Part shown: positions 30,554-39,465 of the stretch, piece after piece
Numbering within the stretch: the first letter of the stretch is position 1
Layout: every line of letters starts with the position of its first letter
Source: an uncultured Chlorobiaceae bacterium
GTDB lineage: Bacteria > Bacteroidota > Chlorobiia > Chlorobiales > Chlorobiaceae
Reading direction: 5' to 3'
NCBI GenBank assembly: GCA_903994455.1
Contig: CAJEXI010000016.1
Location: 1 to 64,000, forward strand
DNA: 64,000 nucleotides
Notes under the pieces: generated by a model
What the model was told of the DNA's origin: nothing
The model's database searches: none
The model's input: the letters and a program-made list of their open reading frames with translations, nothing else
Position numbers and translations under genes: made by a program

Positions 30554-32761
30554 ATGTTAGCACAGATAGGAAAGGACCATTACAATAAGCTCCACGAGAT
30601 TCTCCAGCTCTCCCGCAAGAATCTTAAAAGTTTTGATGAATCGCTGATTCAGCGTGCTTTTTTTATGTGCTACCGGGCTCATGAGGGAGAAAAGAGAGCT
30701 TCAGGTGAGCCGTTTTTCTTCCATCCGGTTGAGGTTGCCACGATTCTGCTCAATGAACTTCCCCTTGATGGTGTTTCCGTGGCGGCGGCGCTGCTGCATG
30801 ATGTTATTGAGGATAGTGGCTATACTTACGAAGACATTGTCGCCGAACTTGGAGTTGAAGTAGCCGATATTGTTGAAGGGCTTACCAAGATCTCCGGTAT
30901 CATGATCAACCGGGAGAACACCCAGGCGGAAGGGTTTCGCAAGATGCTGCTCTCGATGGTCAAGGATATCAGGGTTATTCTTATCAAGTTCTGCGACCGT
31001 CTGCACAACATGAGGACGCTTGAGTCGCTCCCGGAGCACCGCCGTCTGAAAATTGCTCTTGAGACCCGGGATATCTATGCTCCTCTTGCGCATCGGTTTG
31101 GCCTTGGAAAAATGAAGGTCGAGTTTGAAAACCTTGCACTCAAGTTTATCGATCCCGAGATGTACGATTTTTTGCAACAGAAAATTCGTATGGGCAAGGG
31201 AGATCGGGTCAACTACCTGAGCAAAATGATTGAACCCATCAAGGCTGACCTTGAACAGCAAGGGTTCAAGGTTGAAGTGCAGGGGCGGGCCAAGCATCTT
31301 TTTTCGATATACAACAAGATGCGCAACAAGAACAAAAGCTTTGAGGACATTCACGATCTTTATGGTATCAGGGTGATTCTTGATACGGAGCGCATTGCCG
31401 AATGTTTTTCAGTCTATGGGTTTATCACACAGCAATATCCTCCGGTTCCACAGTATTTCAAGGACTATATCTCAATACCCAAGCATAATGGATATCAGTC
31501 ACTTCATTCCGCAATTATCGGGCCGAAGGGCCACATGGTTGAACTGCAGATTCGTACCAAGCGTATGCATGAGTTTGCTGAGCTCGGTGTTGCTGCCCAT
31601 TGGCGATACAAGGAAAAAATTTCACGCGATGATGCAAATATTGATTCTTTTCTGCGCTGGGCAAGAGAGTTGATCAAGGATGCTGATTCAGCAGCCGCAT
31701 TTATGGAGGGGTTCAAGCTTAATCTCTATCATGACGAGATCTATGTTTTCACTCCAAAAGGAGATATGAAAACCATGCCTGCAGGAGCCACGCCGATAGA
31801 TTTTGCTTATGCGATACATTCTGAGGTCGGCAATGGCTGTATCGGGGCGAAGGTTAACGGCAAGATTGTTCGTCTGAACGCACAGCTCAAGTCCGGTGAC
31901 CGGGTAGAGATCATTACCTCCAAAAATCAGAAGCCGAAAGCTGACTGGCTTAAAATAGTGGTAACACAGCGTGCCAAGCTTAAAATTCGATCGGCGATCA
32001 ATGAGGATCGTCGCCTGCAGATTGAGAAAGGGCGAGGAATATGGGACAAACTGCTTACGGGCACCAAAAAGCTTTTTTCGGATAGCGAAATTATCCAGCA
32101 GGTTAAAAAGTATGGTCTGAAAACTCCGGCAGATTTTTTCAGCGCTCTTGCAAGCCAGCAGATCGACGGAGAAGAGGTTATTGAGCGGGTTACCAGTTCC
32201 AAAAAGGAGGGACATACAGCCAAAGGCGTCAGTGATGAAGCTCGTGAGGTTGAAGAGTACCTTCAGATGGCCCGGCAGGAACAGGAACAGCAGCAGCAGG
32301 GAATGCCGGTAAAAAAGGACGAGGTAATTATTGCCGGTATGAGTAATATTGCCTATTCTTATGCGAAGTGCTGTCAGCCTGTGCCCGGTGATGACGTGCT
32401 TGGGTTTGTTTCAGCGGATGGTGTCGTAAAGATTCACCGAAAGAACTGCATTAATGTCAGTAATGAGAACCTGCTGAAAAGTGAGAGGGTTGTCTCGGTC
32501 TCATGGAACCGTAAAGTTGAGACCGATTTTCTGGCGGGTATAAAAATTGTTGGTGAAGACCGTCTGGGAATCATGAACCAGCTTACGACGGTTATCTCCA
32601 AATTTGATACCAATATTCGCAGCATTTCGTTGAACGCCCGTGACGGGATGTTTGTTGGCACCATGATGGTCTATGTTCGCAACGCCGAGAAACTGAGCAC
32701 TCTTATGGACAAGCTGAAAAAAGTACAGGGGATTTTTACCGTTGAACGACTGATAAGCTGA
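30554..32761 (+). CDS. rel: Bifunctional (p)ppGpp synthetase/hydrolase (Rel/SpoT)
   Basis: This enzyme makes and degrades the alarmone (p)ppGpp. The N-terminal HD hydrolase domain keeps its HD pair (LLHDVIEDSGYTYEDI). The synthetase domain has YGIRVIL, SIPKHNGYQSLHSAI and the ELQIRT motif. A TGS domain (about residues 390-450, VFTPKGDMKTMPAGATPIDFAYAIH), a zinc-finger-like helical part with CCQPVPGD, and a C-terminal ACT domain follow. Both catalytic halves look intact, so it is probably the only long Rel protein. The ATG at 30554 is chosen; a TTG at 30545 would add three residues. Confidence 0.94.
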   Translation: MLAQIGKDHYNKLHEILQLSRKNLKSFDESLIQRAFFMCYRAHEGEKRASGEPFFFHPVEVATILLNELPLDGVSVAAALLHDVIEDSGYTYEDIVAELGVEVADIVEGLTKISGIMINRENTQAEGFRKMLLSMVKDIRVILIKFCDRLHNMRTLESLPEHRRLKIALETRDIYAPLAHRFGLGKMKVEFENLALKFIDPEMYDFLQQKIRMGKGDRVNYLSKMIEPIKADLEQQGFKVEVQGRAKHLFSIYNKMRNKNKSFEDIHDLYGIRVILDTERIAECFSVYGFITQQYPPVPQYFKDYISIPKHNGYQSLHSAIIGPKGHMVELQIRTKRMHEFAELGVAAHWRYKEKISRDDANIDSFLRWARELIKDADSAAAFMEGFKLNLYHDEIYVFTPKGDMKTMPAGATPIDFAYAIHSEVGNGCIGAKVNGKIVRLNAQLKSGDRVEIITSKNQKPKADWLKIVVTQRAKLKIRSAINEDRRLQIEKGRGIWDKLLTGTKKLFSDSEIIQQVKKYGLKTPADFFSALASQQIDGEEVIERVTSSKKEGHTAKGVSDEAREVEEYLQMARQEQEQQQQGMPVKKDEVIIAGMSNIAYSYAKCCQPVPGDDVLGFVSADGVVKIHRKNCINVSNENLLKSERVVSVSWNRKVETDFLAGIKIVGEDRLGIMNQLTTVISKFDTNIRSISLNARDGMFVGTMMVYVRNAEKLSTLMDKLKKVQGIFTVERLIS

Positions 32762-32900
32762 GAGGTGTAAACCCGGGGAAAAAGTGTCTTCTCATCATTT
32801 TTTTCCGGTTTGTCAGCAGCCTCAAATTGGTAGTACCATGTGCGAAAATGAAAGAGATCTTTTTTAATTAATGATGTAACCAAACAGTAAGGAGACAATT

Positions 32901-33488
32901 ATGAAATATTCCATAGCAAGAATTCTTGCGTTTATGCTTTTTTTCAGCACGCTGTACGGATGCGGATACAACAGCATTCAGCAGAATGAAGAGGCGGTAA
33001 ACCGTTCGTGGAGCGATCTTGGGTCACAGTTGCAGCGGCGGGCCGATCTGGTTCCCAATCTTGTGGCAACCGTCAAGGGGGTTGCAAACTTTGAAAAGGA
33101 GACACTGACGGCAGTGATTGAAGCAAGGGCCAAAGCCACCTCTATCCAGCTCACTCCAGCCATGCTCAGCGACCCGGCGGCGATGGCAAAATTCGGCAGT
33201 GCCCAGAGCGGTCTCTCCTCAAGCCTCTCACGCCTGATGGTGGCCGTAGAGCGCTATCCGGAACTCAAGGCTACCCAGAACTTCCGCGATCTTCAAAATC
33301 AGCTTGAAGGAACTGAAAATCGTATCAGTGTGGCCCGTCAGCGGTATAATGGCACTGTAGAGACCTTCAATTTTTCCATCAGACAATTTCCGAATTCCAT
33401 GACCAACAGCCTTTTGCTGAAACTGAAAGCCAAAGAGTATTTCAAGGTAGATGAAGCTGCCAAAGCAGTGCCTGCGGTTAAATTCTGA
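32901..33488 (+). CDS. lemA: LemA-family lipoprotein
   Basis: LemA proteins are small helical-bundle membrane-associated proteins of poorly known function. The 195-residue product has a lipoprotein-like signal (hydrophobic residues 5-20, then LYGCGYNS). The family's conserved [22 protein letters not shown] stretch and long amphipathic helices follow. AAGGAG precedes the ATG by 7 bases. It is followed after 14 bases by two TPM-domain genes, a gene order seen in many Gram-negative bacteria, so the three probably act together at the cell envelope. Confidence 0.92.
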   Translation: MKYSIARILAFMLFFSTLYGCGYNSIQQNEEAVNRSWSDLGSQLQRRADLVPNLVATVKGVANFEKETLTAVIEARAKATSIQLTPAMLSDPAAMAKFGSAQSGLSSSLSRLMVAVERYPELKATQNFRDLQNQLEGTENRISVARQRYNGTVETFNFSIRQFPNSMTNSLLLKLKAKEYFKVDEAAKAVPAVKF

Positions 33489-33502
33489 CAGAAAAAAAAG
33501 TT

Positions 33503-34255
33503 ATGAAAATAGTGACTAAATCCGGGCTGAAGTTTTGGCTCCTTTTATTGGTGGCTCTGCTGCCGTTTATACCGATCAGCAGCCTCATGGCAATTCCTGT
33601 TCCCGCACTTTCAGGAAGGGTCAACGATTATGCCTCCATGATATCTGCGCCGGTGAAGGCGAATATTGAAGCAAAACTTCGGCAGTTTGAGGCGGCTGAG
33701 TCAACACAGATTGTGATTCTTACTGTTTCCTCGCTTCAGGGTGATCCGGTTGAGGATTTTTCAATACGGGTGGCAGAGGCATGGAAAATAGGCCATAAAG
33801 GCTCCGACAACGGTGTGCTGCTCATTGTTTCAAGAGATGACCATAAAGTGCGCATTGAGGTCGGTAAAGGCCTGGAAGGCAAGCTGACCGATCTTTTGGC
33901 AGGACGCATTATCAACGACGAAATTGTTCCGGCCTTCAAGGCAGGTCAGTTTGATGCTGGGTTCACCACCGGCATCACCTCACTGATTGCCGCAGTCCAT
34001 GGAGAGTACAAGGGAGTGCCCAAGGCCAAACCAAAGAGCGGCAAGCCATCATTTCCTCTGTTGACCATTATTTTGCTGGTGATCTATTTTATAAGCCAGA
34101 TATTTCGGGGTCACCGGGGTGGCGGCATGTTGGCCAATGGCGGTTTTGGAGGAGGATTTTATGGTAGCAGCAGCTTCGGCAGCGGCGGCGGTGGAGGTGG
34201 CTTCAGTGGCGGCAGCGGTGGTTTTAGCGGCGGCGGAGCTTCAGGGAATTGGTAA
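33503..34255 (+). CDS. TPM-domain (YgcG-type) membrane protein with Gly/Ser-rich tail
   Basis: The 250-residue protein has an N-terminal signal (residues 9-32). A TPM domain follows (about 40-165: VNDYASMISAPVKANIEAKL, NGVLLIVSRDDHKVRIEVGKGLEG). It has one membrane helix (about 182-197) and a Gly/Ser-rich C-terminus. TPM domains of this type have been tied to thylakoid/photosystem repair in plants and to unknown envelope roles in bacteria. The stop codon abuts the ATG of the next gene. Confidence 0.88.
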   Translation: MKIVTKSGLKFWLLLLVALLPFIPISSLMAIPVPALSGRVNDYASMISAPVKANIEAKLRQFEAAESTQIVILTVSSLQGDPVEDFSIRVAEAWKIGHKGSDNGVLLIVSRDDHKVRIEVGKGLEGKLTDLLAGRIINDEIVPAFKAGQFDAGFTTGITSLIAAVHGEYKGVPKAKPKSGKPSFPLLTIILLVIYFISQIFRGHRGGGMLANGGFGGGFYGSSSFGSGGGGGGFSGGSGGFSGGGASGNW

Positions 34256-34918
34256 ATGCCTGATAAATATGAGATAAAAATGAGCAATTCTGCAGAAAAA
34301 TTTCTTACAGCGGCTGAACGGCTTCAGATTGAAGCGCGTATCGGAGAGGCTGAAAAACGCACCTCGGGAGAAATCGTCGTCATGGTGGTTCCTTCCAGTT
34401 ACCATTATCCCCTTGCAAGCATGCTCGGGAGTTTGCTGCTGGCGATACTTTTTGGTGTTGCAGCCGCGCTTCTTTTCGGAAACGACAATATGTGGTTTTT
34501 TCTTGCGGTGTTCGGGCTGTTGTTCATGGTGTTCCATGAATTCATTAAGCGAGTCAATATCATTAAACGACTTTTTGTCACGGCATCAGACATGAAGGGA
34601 GAGGTTGAAGAGGCAGCCATTCAATCGTTTTATCAAAGGAAGGTCAATCACACCGTTGACCATACCGGGCTTCTCATTTACATCTCTCTTTTTGAACGCA
34701 ACGTTCGTGTGGTTGCCGATCAGGGCATCAGCTCAAAAGTTTCGCAGGAGATCTGGCAGGAGATTGTCGATACAATTGTTCGTGGTATTCGCAGCAAAGA
34801 GCATGGCAATGCAATAGCGGCGGCGGTTGATCAATGTGCCGATATTCTTGCCAGCCATTTTCCGGTGAAAACTGTTAAATTGAACGAACTTGGCAATGAG
34901 GTGATCATTGGCAGGTGA
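34256..34918 (+). CDS. Second TPM-domain membrane protein
   Basis: This 220-residue protein carries an acidic N-terminus, then RIGEAEKRTSGEIVVMVVPSS (start of a TPM-like domain). Two adjacent membrane helices (about residues 58-100) interrupt it, and the rest of the domain follows (NHTVDHTGLLIYISLFERNVRVVADQGI). Its ATG directly follows the stop of the previous gene, so translation is probably coupled. Together with LemA and the first TPM protein it forms a three-gene set. Function is unknown. Confidence 0.83.
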   Translation: MPDKYEIKMSNSAEKFLTAAERLQIEARIGEAEKRTSGEIVVMVVPSSYHYPLASMLGSLLLAILFGVAAALLFGNDNMWFFLAVFGLLFMVFHEFIKRVNIIKRLFVTASDMKGEVEEAAIQSFYQRKVNHTVDHTGLLIYISLFERNVRVVADQGISSKVSQEIWQEIVDTIVRGIRSKEHGNAIAAAVDQCADILASHFPVKTVKLNELGNEVIIGR

Positions 34919-34941
34919 AGGTGAATAAAAATCGTCGAGCT

Positions 34942-35209
34942 ATGCCTGTTATTTCAATGTTTTATGGGAGCATTATCCAGCTCTTGTTTTATGATAACAA
35001 GGAGCACAATCGTCCTCATATTTGCCAAATACGGGGAGTTTTCTGCTGCTTTTGATATTGAAACGGCGGATGTTTTAGCTGGAAGTTTACCATTTCGTCA
35101 AGTCAGGCTCGTCCAGGCATGGATTGAAATCCATCGGGATGAACTCAATGCCGACTGGCAACTTTCGATTGATGGTCATGAAGTATTTAAAATTGAGCCT
35201 TTAAAGTGA
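34942..35209 (+). pseudogene. DUF4160-family gene broken by a frameshift
   Basis: From the ATG at 34942 the first frame reads MPVISMFYGSIIQLLFYDNKEHNRPHI, the normal start of DUF4160 proteins. After about 35020 the family match continues only in the next frame (AKYGEFSAAFDIETADVLAGSL, then RLVQAWIEIHRDELNADW..KIEPLK). DUF4160 proteins have a PHxHA-type motif at this point. Here bases 35020-35025 read ATTTGCC where ATTCATGCC is expected, so loss of two bases (CA) best explains the shift. The downstream part is not an independent gene. DUF4160 genes are often paired with DUF2442 genes, as here, a pair suspected to be a toxin-antitoxin-like module. Confidence 0.8.
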
Positions 35210-35218
35210 TATCATTTT

Positions 35219-35461
35219 ATGCTTTGCAAGGTTGTTGCTTTTGATCCATTACATGATGGGCATTTATTGATTGAACTCAATAATGGTGAATCCGGCGTGT
35301 TTGCTATGCGCCCTTACATGCGATCAAACTTTTTTTCGTCATTGAAAAATCCTGAATATTTCAATCGAGCCTTTCTTGAACATGGGGTTATTTCCTGGCC
35401 TGAAGGGCAAGATATTTCACCTGATACCATGCGCATGGAAATGATTCTCCAGTCCTGCTAA
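35219..35461 (+). CDS. DUF2442-domain protein
   Basis: The 80-residue product matches the DUF2442 pattern. It starts KVVAFDPLHDGHLLIELNNGESGVFAMRPYM, has FNRAFLEHGVISWPEGQDISPDT in the second half, and ends with a short helix. Proteins of this family are small, with an N-terminal beta-rich fold, and commonly follow a DUF4160 gene. The gene starts 9 bases after the broken DUF4160 frame and itself looks intact. Molecular function is not established. Confidence 0.82.
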   Translation: MLCKVVAFDPLHDGHLLIELNNGESGVFAMRPYMRSNFFSSLKNPEYFNRAFLEHGVISWPEGQDISPDTMRMEMILQSC

Positions 35462-35555
35462 CCCTTTTAAAAAAATCATTTTGATTTTCCTGTTTAAATG
35501 CTTTTATACAGTCTGTTGTAACTTGTCTTCATAACTTCAGGAGGAAAGGGTCATC

Positions 35556-36653
35556 ATGAAAAAAACAGCATTATTTTCCTGGCATGAAAAGGCCGGAGCG
35601 AAGATTATTGACTTTGGCGGCTACCTCATGCCGGTTCAGTATACTGGAATTATCGCCGAGCATCATGCCGTGCGGAATGCTGCAGGGCTGTTTGATGTAT
35701 CACACATGGGCAACTTTTATGTCAGGGGTCGCCTTGCCAAGGATTTTCTTCAGCTTATGACGACCAACGACCTTGACAAGGCGAAAGATGGCCAGGCGCA
35801 GTACAGTCTCATGCTCTATCCCAACGGGGGCATTGTCGATGATCTGATTATCTACCGCATGGACAGTGAAACTTTTTTTCTTATTGTCAATGCGAGCAAT
35901 GCCCAAAAAGATTTTGAGTGGTTGCAAGAGCATATCGGTGCTTTTGAAGGGGTTGAGCTTGAGGATCACACGGATCGTCTTTCACTGATTGCCCTGCAGG
36001 GTCCTTTTGCCATGACCATTTTTGCACGGGTTTTTCCCTCCGTTGACGTTCATGCCCTTGGCTCATTCCAGTTCTGCAAGTCTCTTTTTCAGGGCACAGA
36101 CGTTATTATTGCCCGAACAGGCTATACTGGCGAAAAGGGTGTTGAATTTAGTTTACCCAATGAGGTCGCCGTAACGCTCTGGGAAGCACTGTTTGATGCT
36201 GGCCGGGAGTACGGCATTCAGCCAATTGGGCTGGGCGCACGCGACACGCTCCGCCTTGAAATGGGCTACTCACTCTATGGTCATGAAATTGACCAGGATA
36301 CCAATCCGCTTGAAGCACGACTGAAGTGGGTGGTCAAGCTGAATAAAGGCCATTTTATTGGCAGGGAAGCATGCCAGCAGGTTGAGCTTGATCTGCAAAG
36401 GGGGGTTGCCGGTTTTATTCTTGATGGCAGGGTTCTTCCGCGCCAGGATTTCAAGGTCTATAATACCGATCATCAGGAGATAGGATGGGTATGCAGTGGT
36501 ACTCTTTCGCCAACATTACAGCAGCCTGTCGGTACTTGCAATGTTGTGCGTGAATATATTGCACCAGGCACCCCGATTATGGTTAAGGTTCGAGGGGGTT
36601 TTCATACGGGAGTGATAACGACTCTGCCGTTCGTTGTAACCTCTTTGAACTGA
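35556..36653 (+). CDS. gcvT: Aminomethyltransferase (glycine cleavage T protein)
   Basis: GcvT takes the aminomethyl group from the H protein and forms methylene-tetrahydrofolate and ammonia. The 365-residue protein shows VQYTGIIAEHHAVRNAAGLFDVSHMG near the start and a NDLDKAKDGQAQYSLMLYPNGGIVDDLI segment. ARTGYTGEKGVEF and the GLGARDTLRLEMGYSLYGHE folate-site motif follow, all standard for the family. A strong AGGAGG lies 11 bases before the ATG. Genes for the other glycine cleavage proteins are not in the window. It is followed after 28 bases by ftsK. Confidence 0.94.
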   Translation: MKKTALFSWHEKAGAKIIDFGGYLMPVQYTGIIAEHHAVRNAAGLFDVSHMGNFYVRGRLAKDFLQLMTTNDLDKAKDGQAQYSLMLYPNGGIVDDLIIYRMDSETFFLIVNASNAQKDFEWLQEHIGAFEGVELEDHTDRLSLIALQGPFAMTIFARVFPSVDVHALGSFQFCKSLFQGTDVIIARTGYTGEKGVEFSLPNEVAVTLWEALFDAGREYGIQPIGLGARDTLRLEMGYSLYGHEIDQDTNPLEARLKWVVKLNKGHFIGREACQQVELDLQRGVAGFILDGRVLPRQDFKVYNTDHQEIGWVCSGTLSPTLQQPVGTCNVVREYIAPGTPIMVKVRGGFHTGVITTLPFVVTSLN

Positions 36654-36681
36654 CAGCAACAAGGAATTAAGGAGTGACTGT

Positions 36682-39102
36682 TTGGTGAAGATGAAAAAAG
36701 AGAGTAAAGGCTCCCCGGCAAGGGCGCTCGACATGAAGGTGCTGAAAAAAGAGTTGGTTGGCATTCTGCTTATGCTGGGTTCTCTTTTTTTGATCAGCGC
36801 CATTCTGAGTTTCAATCCCGAAGATGAAGCAAGTTATGGCGCTCTTGTCTGGTACGATATTTTCAGTAATGCTGCAAGGGATGCTGCAGAGAGTATTCAC
36901 AATCCGTTTGGGCTTCTGGGCGCAAGGCTTGCGACCTTTTTTATCCGCTCCGTTCTTGGCTATCCCATTATTATTCCGATTACCTCATTTTTTTTATGGG
37001 GAATTTCGCTCATAAGGTCAAAAAGTCTTAAACCGGCCCTTCTTTTTTTTCTGTACAGTCTCTTTATTACGATTGATGTTGCCGCCATGTTTGGCCTTAC
37101 CTCGGCATCATTCAGTGATGTTATGGCTGGTGCAATTGGAAGAATGATTGCCGCATTGTTGTCCACCGTTATCGGTTTTTCGGGTGCGTGGATTCTTCTT
37201 GGAGTTATCGTTGTTGTTTTGACTTTTTATATGGGCCGGGGAATGCTCGCAAGCCTCATGCGATCAACAATGGTTATCCAGCGGAGTGTTGGCAAGCAGT
37301 TTGGAGATTTCAGGGCAAAACATGAAGAGGCTCGAAAAAAAAAAGCCGAACAGCGGGCGTTGAAAAAGGAAAAAAAACTGAAGGTTGATCGTAAAGAGCG
37401 GGTGCAGAAGCAGCTGTCATTGAAATTCGACCAGCAGGTTTCATCATCCCCCTCTCTGGAAGACCAGTTGTTACCGTCAGATATTGCTGTGCCGGAACTC
37501 TCGCCCGCCGAGTTCACGGCCTTGGCCCCGAGGACAAGTGTTCCCGGAGAACCTGAAATGATTATTCATACGGGTGTTCGTGAAAAAGAGGCCGATCTTG
37601 ATGAGCGAAAGCTGAAAGTTCAGACCAAGGACAGGGAGGCTTATCGTTTTCCTTCCATTGACCTTCTGGAAAAGGTGCCGGATGATAACGATCAGATTGA
37701 TGAACAACATCTTGCCGAAAGTAAACGCAAACTGCTTGAAAAACTCAAGATCTACAAGATTGAGGTCAAGAGAATTTCCACGACGGTCGGGCCCCGTGTG
37801 ACTTTGTTTGAACTTGAGCTTGAGCCGGATGTCAAGGTGAGCAGGGTGAAATCCCTTGAAAATGATCTTGCCATGGCGCTCTCAGCCCGGGGTATCCGCA
37901 TTATTGCGCCGATTCCCGGAAAGAATGCGGTGGGGGTTGAAATTCCGAACAGCAAGCCGAAAACAGTCTGGTTGCGATCGGTGTTGCAAGTAGAAAAATT
38001 CAAGAACAGCACCATGATTCTGCCGATTGTACTCGGTAAAACCATAGCGAACGAAGTCTATATTGCCGATCTGGCCACGATGCCGCATTTGCTGATTGCC
38101 GGCGCGACTGGTGCAGGAAAGTCGGTTTGCATCAACGTTATCATCTCAAGCCTTCTCTATGCGTGCAGCCCCGACAAGGTGAAGTTTGTGATGATTGATC
38201 CCAAAAGGGTTGAACTTTTTCAGTACCAGCATCTGAAAAACCATTTTCTGATGCGTTTTCCCGGTATCGAAGAACAGATTATCACCGATCCCCAGAAAGC
38301 GGTCTATGCCCTGCGCTGCGTTGTCAAGGAGATGGAGCTGCGTTATGAAACGCTTGAAAAAGCCGGAGTGCGTAATATCGGAGATCATAACCGACGGATT
38401 CCCGAGGAGGCGATGCCGTACCTTGTGGTGGTTATTGATGAACTTGCCGACCTCATGATTACTGCCGGACGGGAGGTAGAGGAGCCGATCATCAGGATTG
38501 CCCAGCTTGCCCGAGCCGTCGGTATTCACCTGATTGTTGCGACCCAGCGTCCTTCGGTCGATGTCATTACCGGCATTATCAAAGCAAACTTTCCTGCCCG
38601 TATCGCATTTCAGGTTGCAAGCAGGGTTGATTCACGAACCATTCTTGATGGATCCGGCGCAGAGCAGCTTCTCGGTAATGGTGATATGCTCTATCAGCCA
38701 TCCAACCAGCCCAAGTCGATGCGTATCCAGGGGCCTTATGTCTCGTCGGGTGAAGTTGAAGAGATTACCTCCTTTATCGGTTCTCAGCATGCCCTGAAAA
38801 ATATTTACGTGCTTCCCGCTCCTGATGCACAGAAAAACAACGGCACGCAGGCATCGGGCTCTCAGGAAAGGGAGGGTCGGGACAGTATGTTCGAGGACGC
38901 AGCAAGACTTGTTGTAACGCATCAGCAGGCCAGTGTTTCGCTGCTGCAACGACGTCTTCGGCTGGGATTCAGTCGTGCAGGAAGGGTGATGGACCAGCTC
39001 CAGTTCAGCGGAATTGTTGGCGAGGCAGATGGCAGCAGAGCAAGGGAAGTCCTCATTAACAATGAAGACTCCCTGGAACTGTTATTGAGAAATCTTGACT
39101 GA
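36682..39102 (+). CDS. ftsK: DNA translocase FtsK/SpoIIIE
   Basis: FtsK pumps DNA and coordinates chromosome dimer resolution with division. The 806-residue protein has four membrane helices in the first ~190 residues and a charged Lys/Arg-rich linker (about 210-340). The motor domain has Walker A AGATGAGKSV (about residue 473) and Walker B VVIDELADLM. A gamma (winged-helix) domain ends the protein (LLQRRLRLGFSRAGRVMDQL). The start is a TTG seven bases after a TAAGGAG site. A GTG (36685) and an ATG (36691) follow in frame and could be used instead. The linker is short, as is common outside Proteobacteria. Confidence 0.92.
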   Translation: MVKMKKESKGSPARALDMKVLKKELVGILLMLGSLFLISAILSFNPEDEASYGALVWYDIFSNAARDAAESIHNPFGLLGARLATFFIRSVLGYPIIIPITSFFLWGISLIRSKSLKPALLFFLYSLFITIDVAAMFGLTSASFSDVMAGAIGRMIAALLSTVIGFSGAWILLGVIVVVLTFYMGRGMLASLMRSTMVIQRSVGKQFGDFRAKHEEARKKKAEQRALKKEKKLKVDRKERVQKQLSLKFDQQVSSSPSLEDQLLPSDIAVPELSPAEFTALAPRTSVPGEPEMIIHTGVREKEADLDERKLKVQTKDREAYRFPSIDLLEKVPDDNDQIDEQHLAESKRKLLEKLKIYKIEVKRISTTVGPRVTLFELELEPDVKVSRVKSLENDLAMALSARGIRIIAPIPGKNAVGVEIPNSKPKTVWLRSVLQVEKFKNSTMILPIVLGKTIANEVYIADLATMPHLLIAGATGAGKSVCINVIISSLLYACSPDKVKFVMIDPKRVELFQYQHLKNHFLMRFPGIEEQIITDPQKAVYALRCVVKEMELRYETLEKAGVRNIGDHNRRIPEEAMPYLVVVIDELADLMITAGREVEEPIIRIAQLARAVGIHLIVATQRPSVDVITGIIKANFPARIAFQVASRVDSRTILDGSGAEQLLGNGDMLYQPSNQPKSMRIQGPYVSSGEVEEITSFIGSQHALKNIYVLPAPDAQKNNGTQASGSQEREGRDSMFEDAARLVVTHQQASVSLLQRRLRLGFSRAGRVMDQLQFSGIVGEADGSRAREVLINNEDSLELLLRNLD

Positions 39103-39110
39103 TGAGCGAG

Positions 39111-39371
39111 TTATACTGACTCAACGCGAATAATTTCCGGGATTGCTTTTTTGATAGCCTGTTCAACGCCTGCCCGCAGGGTAAGGGTGCTCATGGGGCA
39201 CGAACCGCATGCGCCAAGCAGTTTTACATCCACGACCATATCTTTGGAAATGCCGACAAGCTGACAGTCTCCCCCGTCAACTTGAAGGTAAGGACGTACC
39301 GTTTCAAGGGCGGCAATAACCCTGTCGTAGAGCGCATCGCTGTTCGGCAGATAATCCTTGCTGGTGCTCAT
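39111..39371 (-). CDS. NifU-like C-terminal-domain Fe-S scaffold protein
   Basis: The 86-residue protein is a stand-alone NifU C-terminal domain, which holds a transient iron-sulfur cluster for delivery to apo-proteins. It contains IRPYLQ-type VRPYLQVDGGDCQLVGI and the key C55-x-x-C58 pair in GACGSCPMSTLTLRAGVE. It is convergent with ftsK (8-base gap). It lies 94 bases downstream of the Mrp-family ATPase on the same strand, and that protein is also linked to Fe-S cluster handling. Confidence 0.9.
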   Translation of the reverse strand: MSTSKDYLPNSDALYDRVIAALETVRPYLQVDGGDCQLVGISKDMVVDVKLLGACGSCPMSTLTLRAGVEQAIKKAIPEIIRVESV

Positions 39372-39465
39372 GGTATAATTGGTTTACAATGGTTGAAAAT
39401 AATGATTGACTCTTCAGTGACAGAACTTAATATCAAGCCTGTTGGGCAAAAAAACAATATGAAAG

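Noticed and set aside
32769..32811. Possible terminator after rel
   Set aside because: AAACC/GGTTT and GGAAAAA/TTTTTCC arms pair only with a three-base bulge and no T run follows; too weak to list.
34964..35209. Independent 81-codon gene
   Set aside because: Its first ~20 residues do not fit DUF4160, while the other frame from 34942 supplies the missing start; it is the tail of a frameshifted gene.
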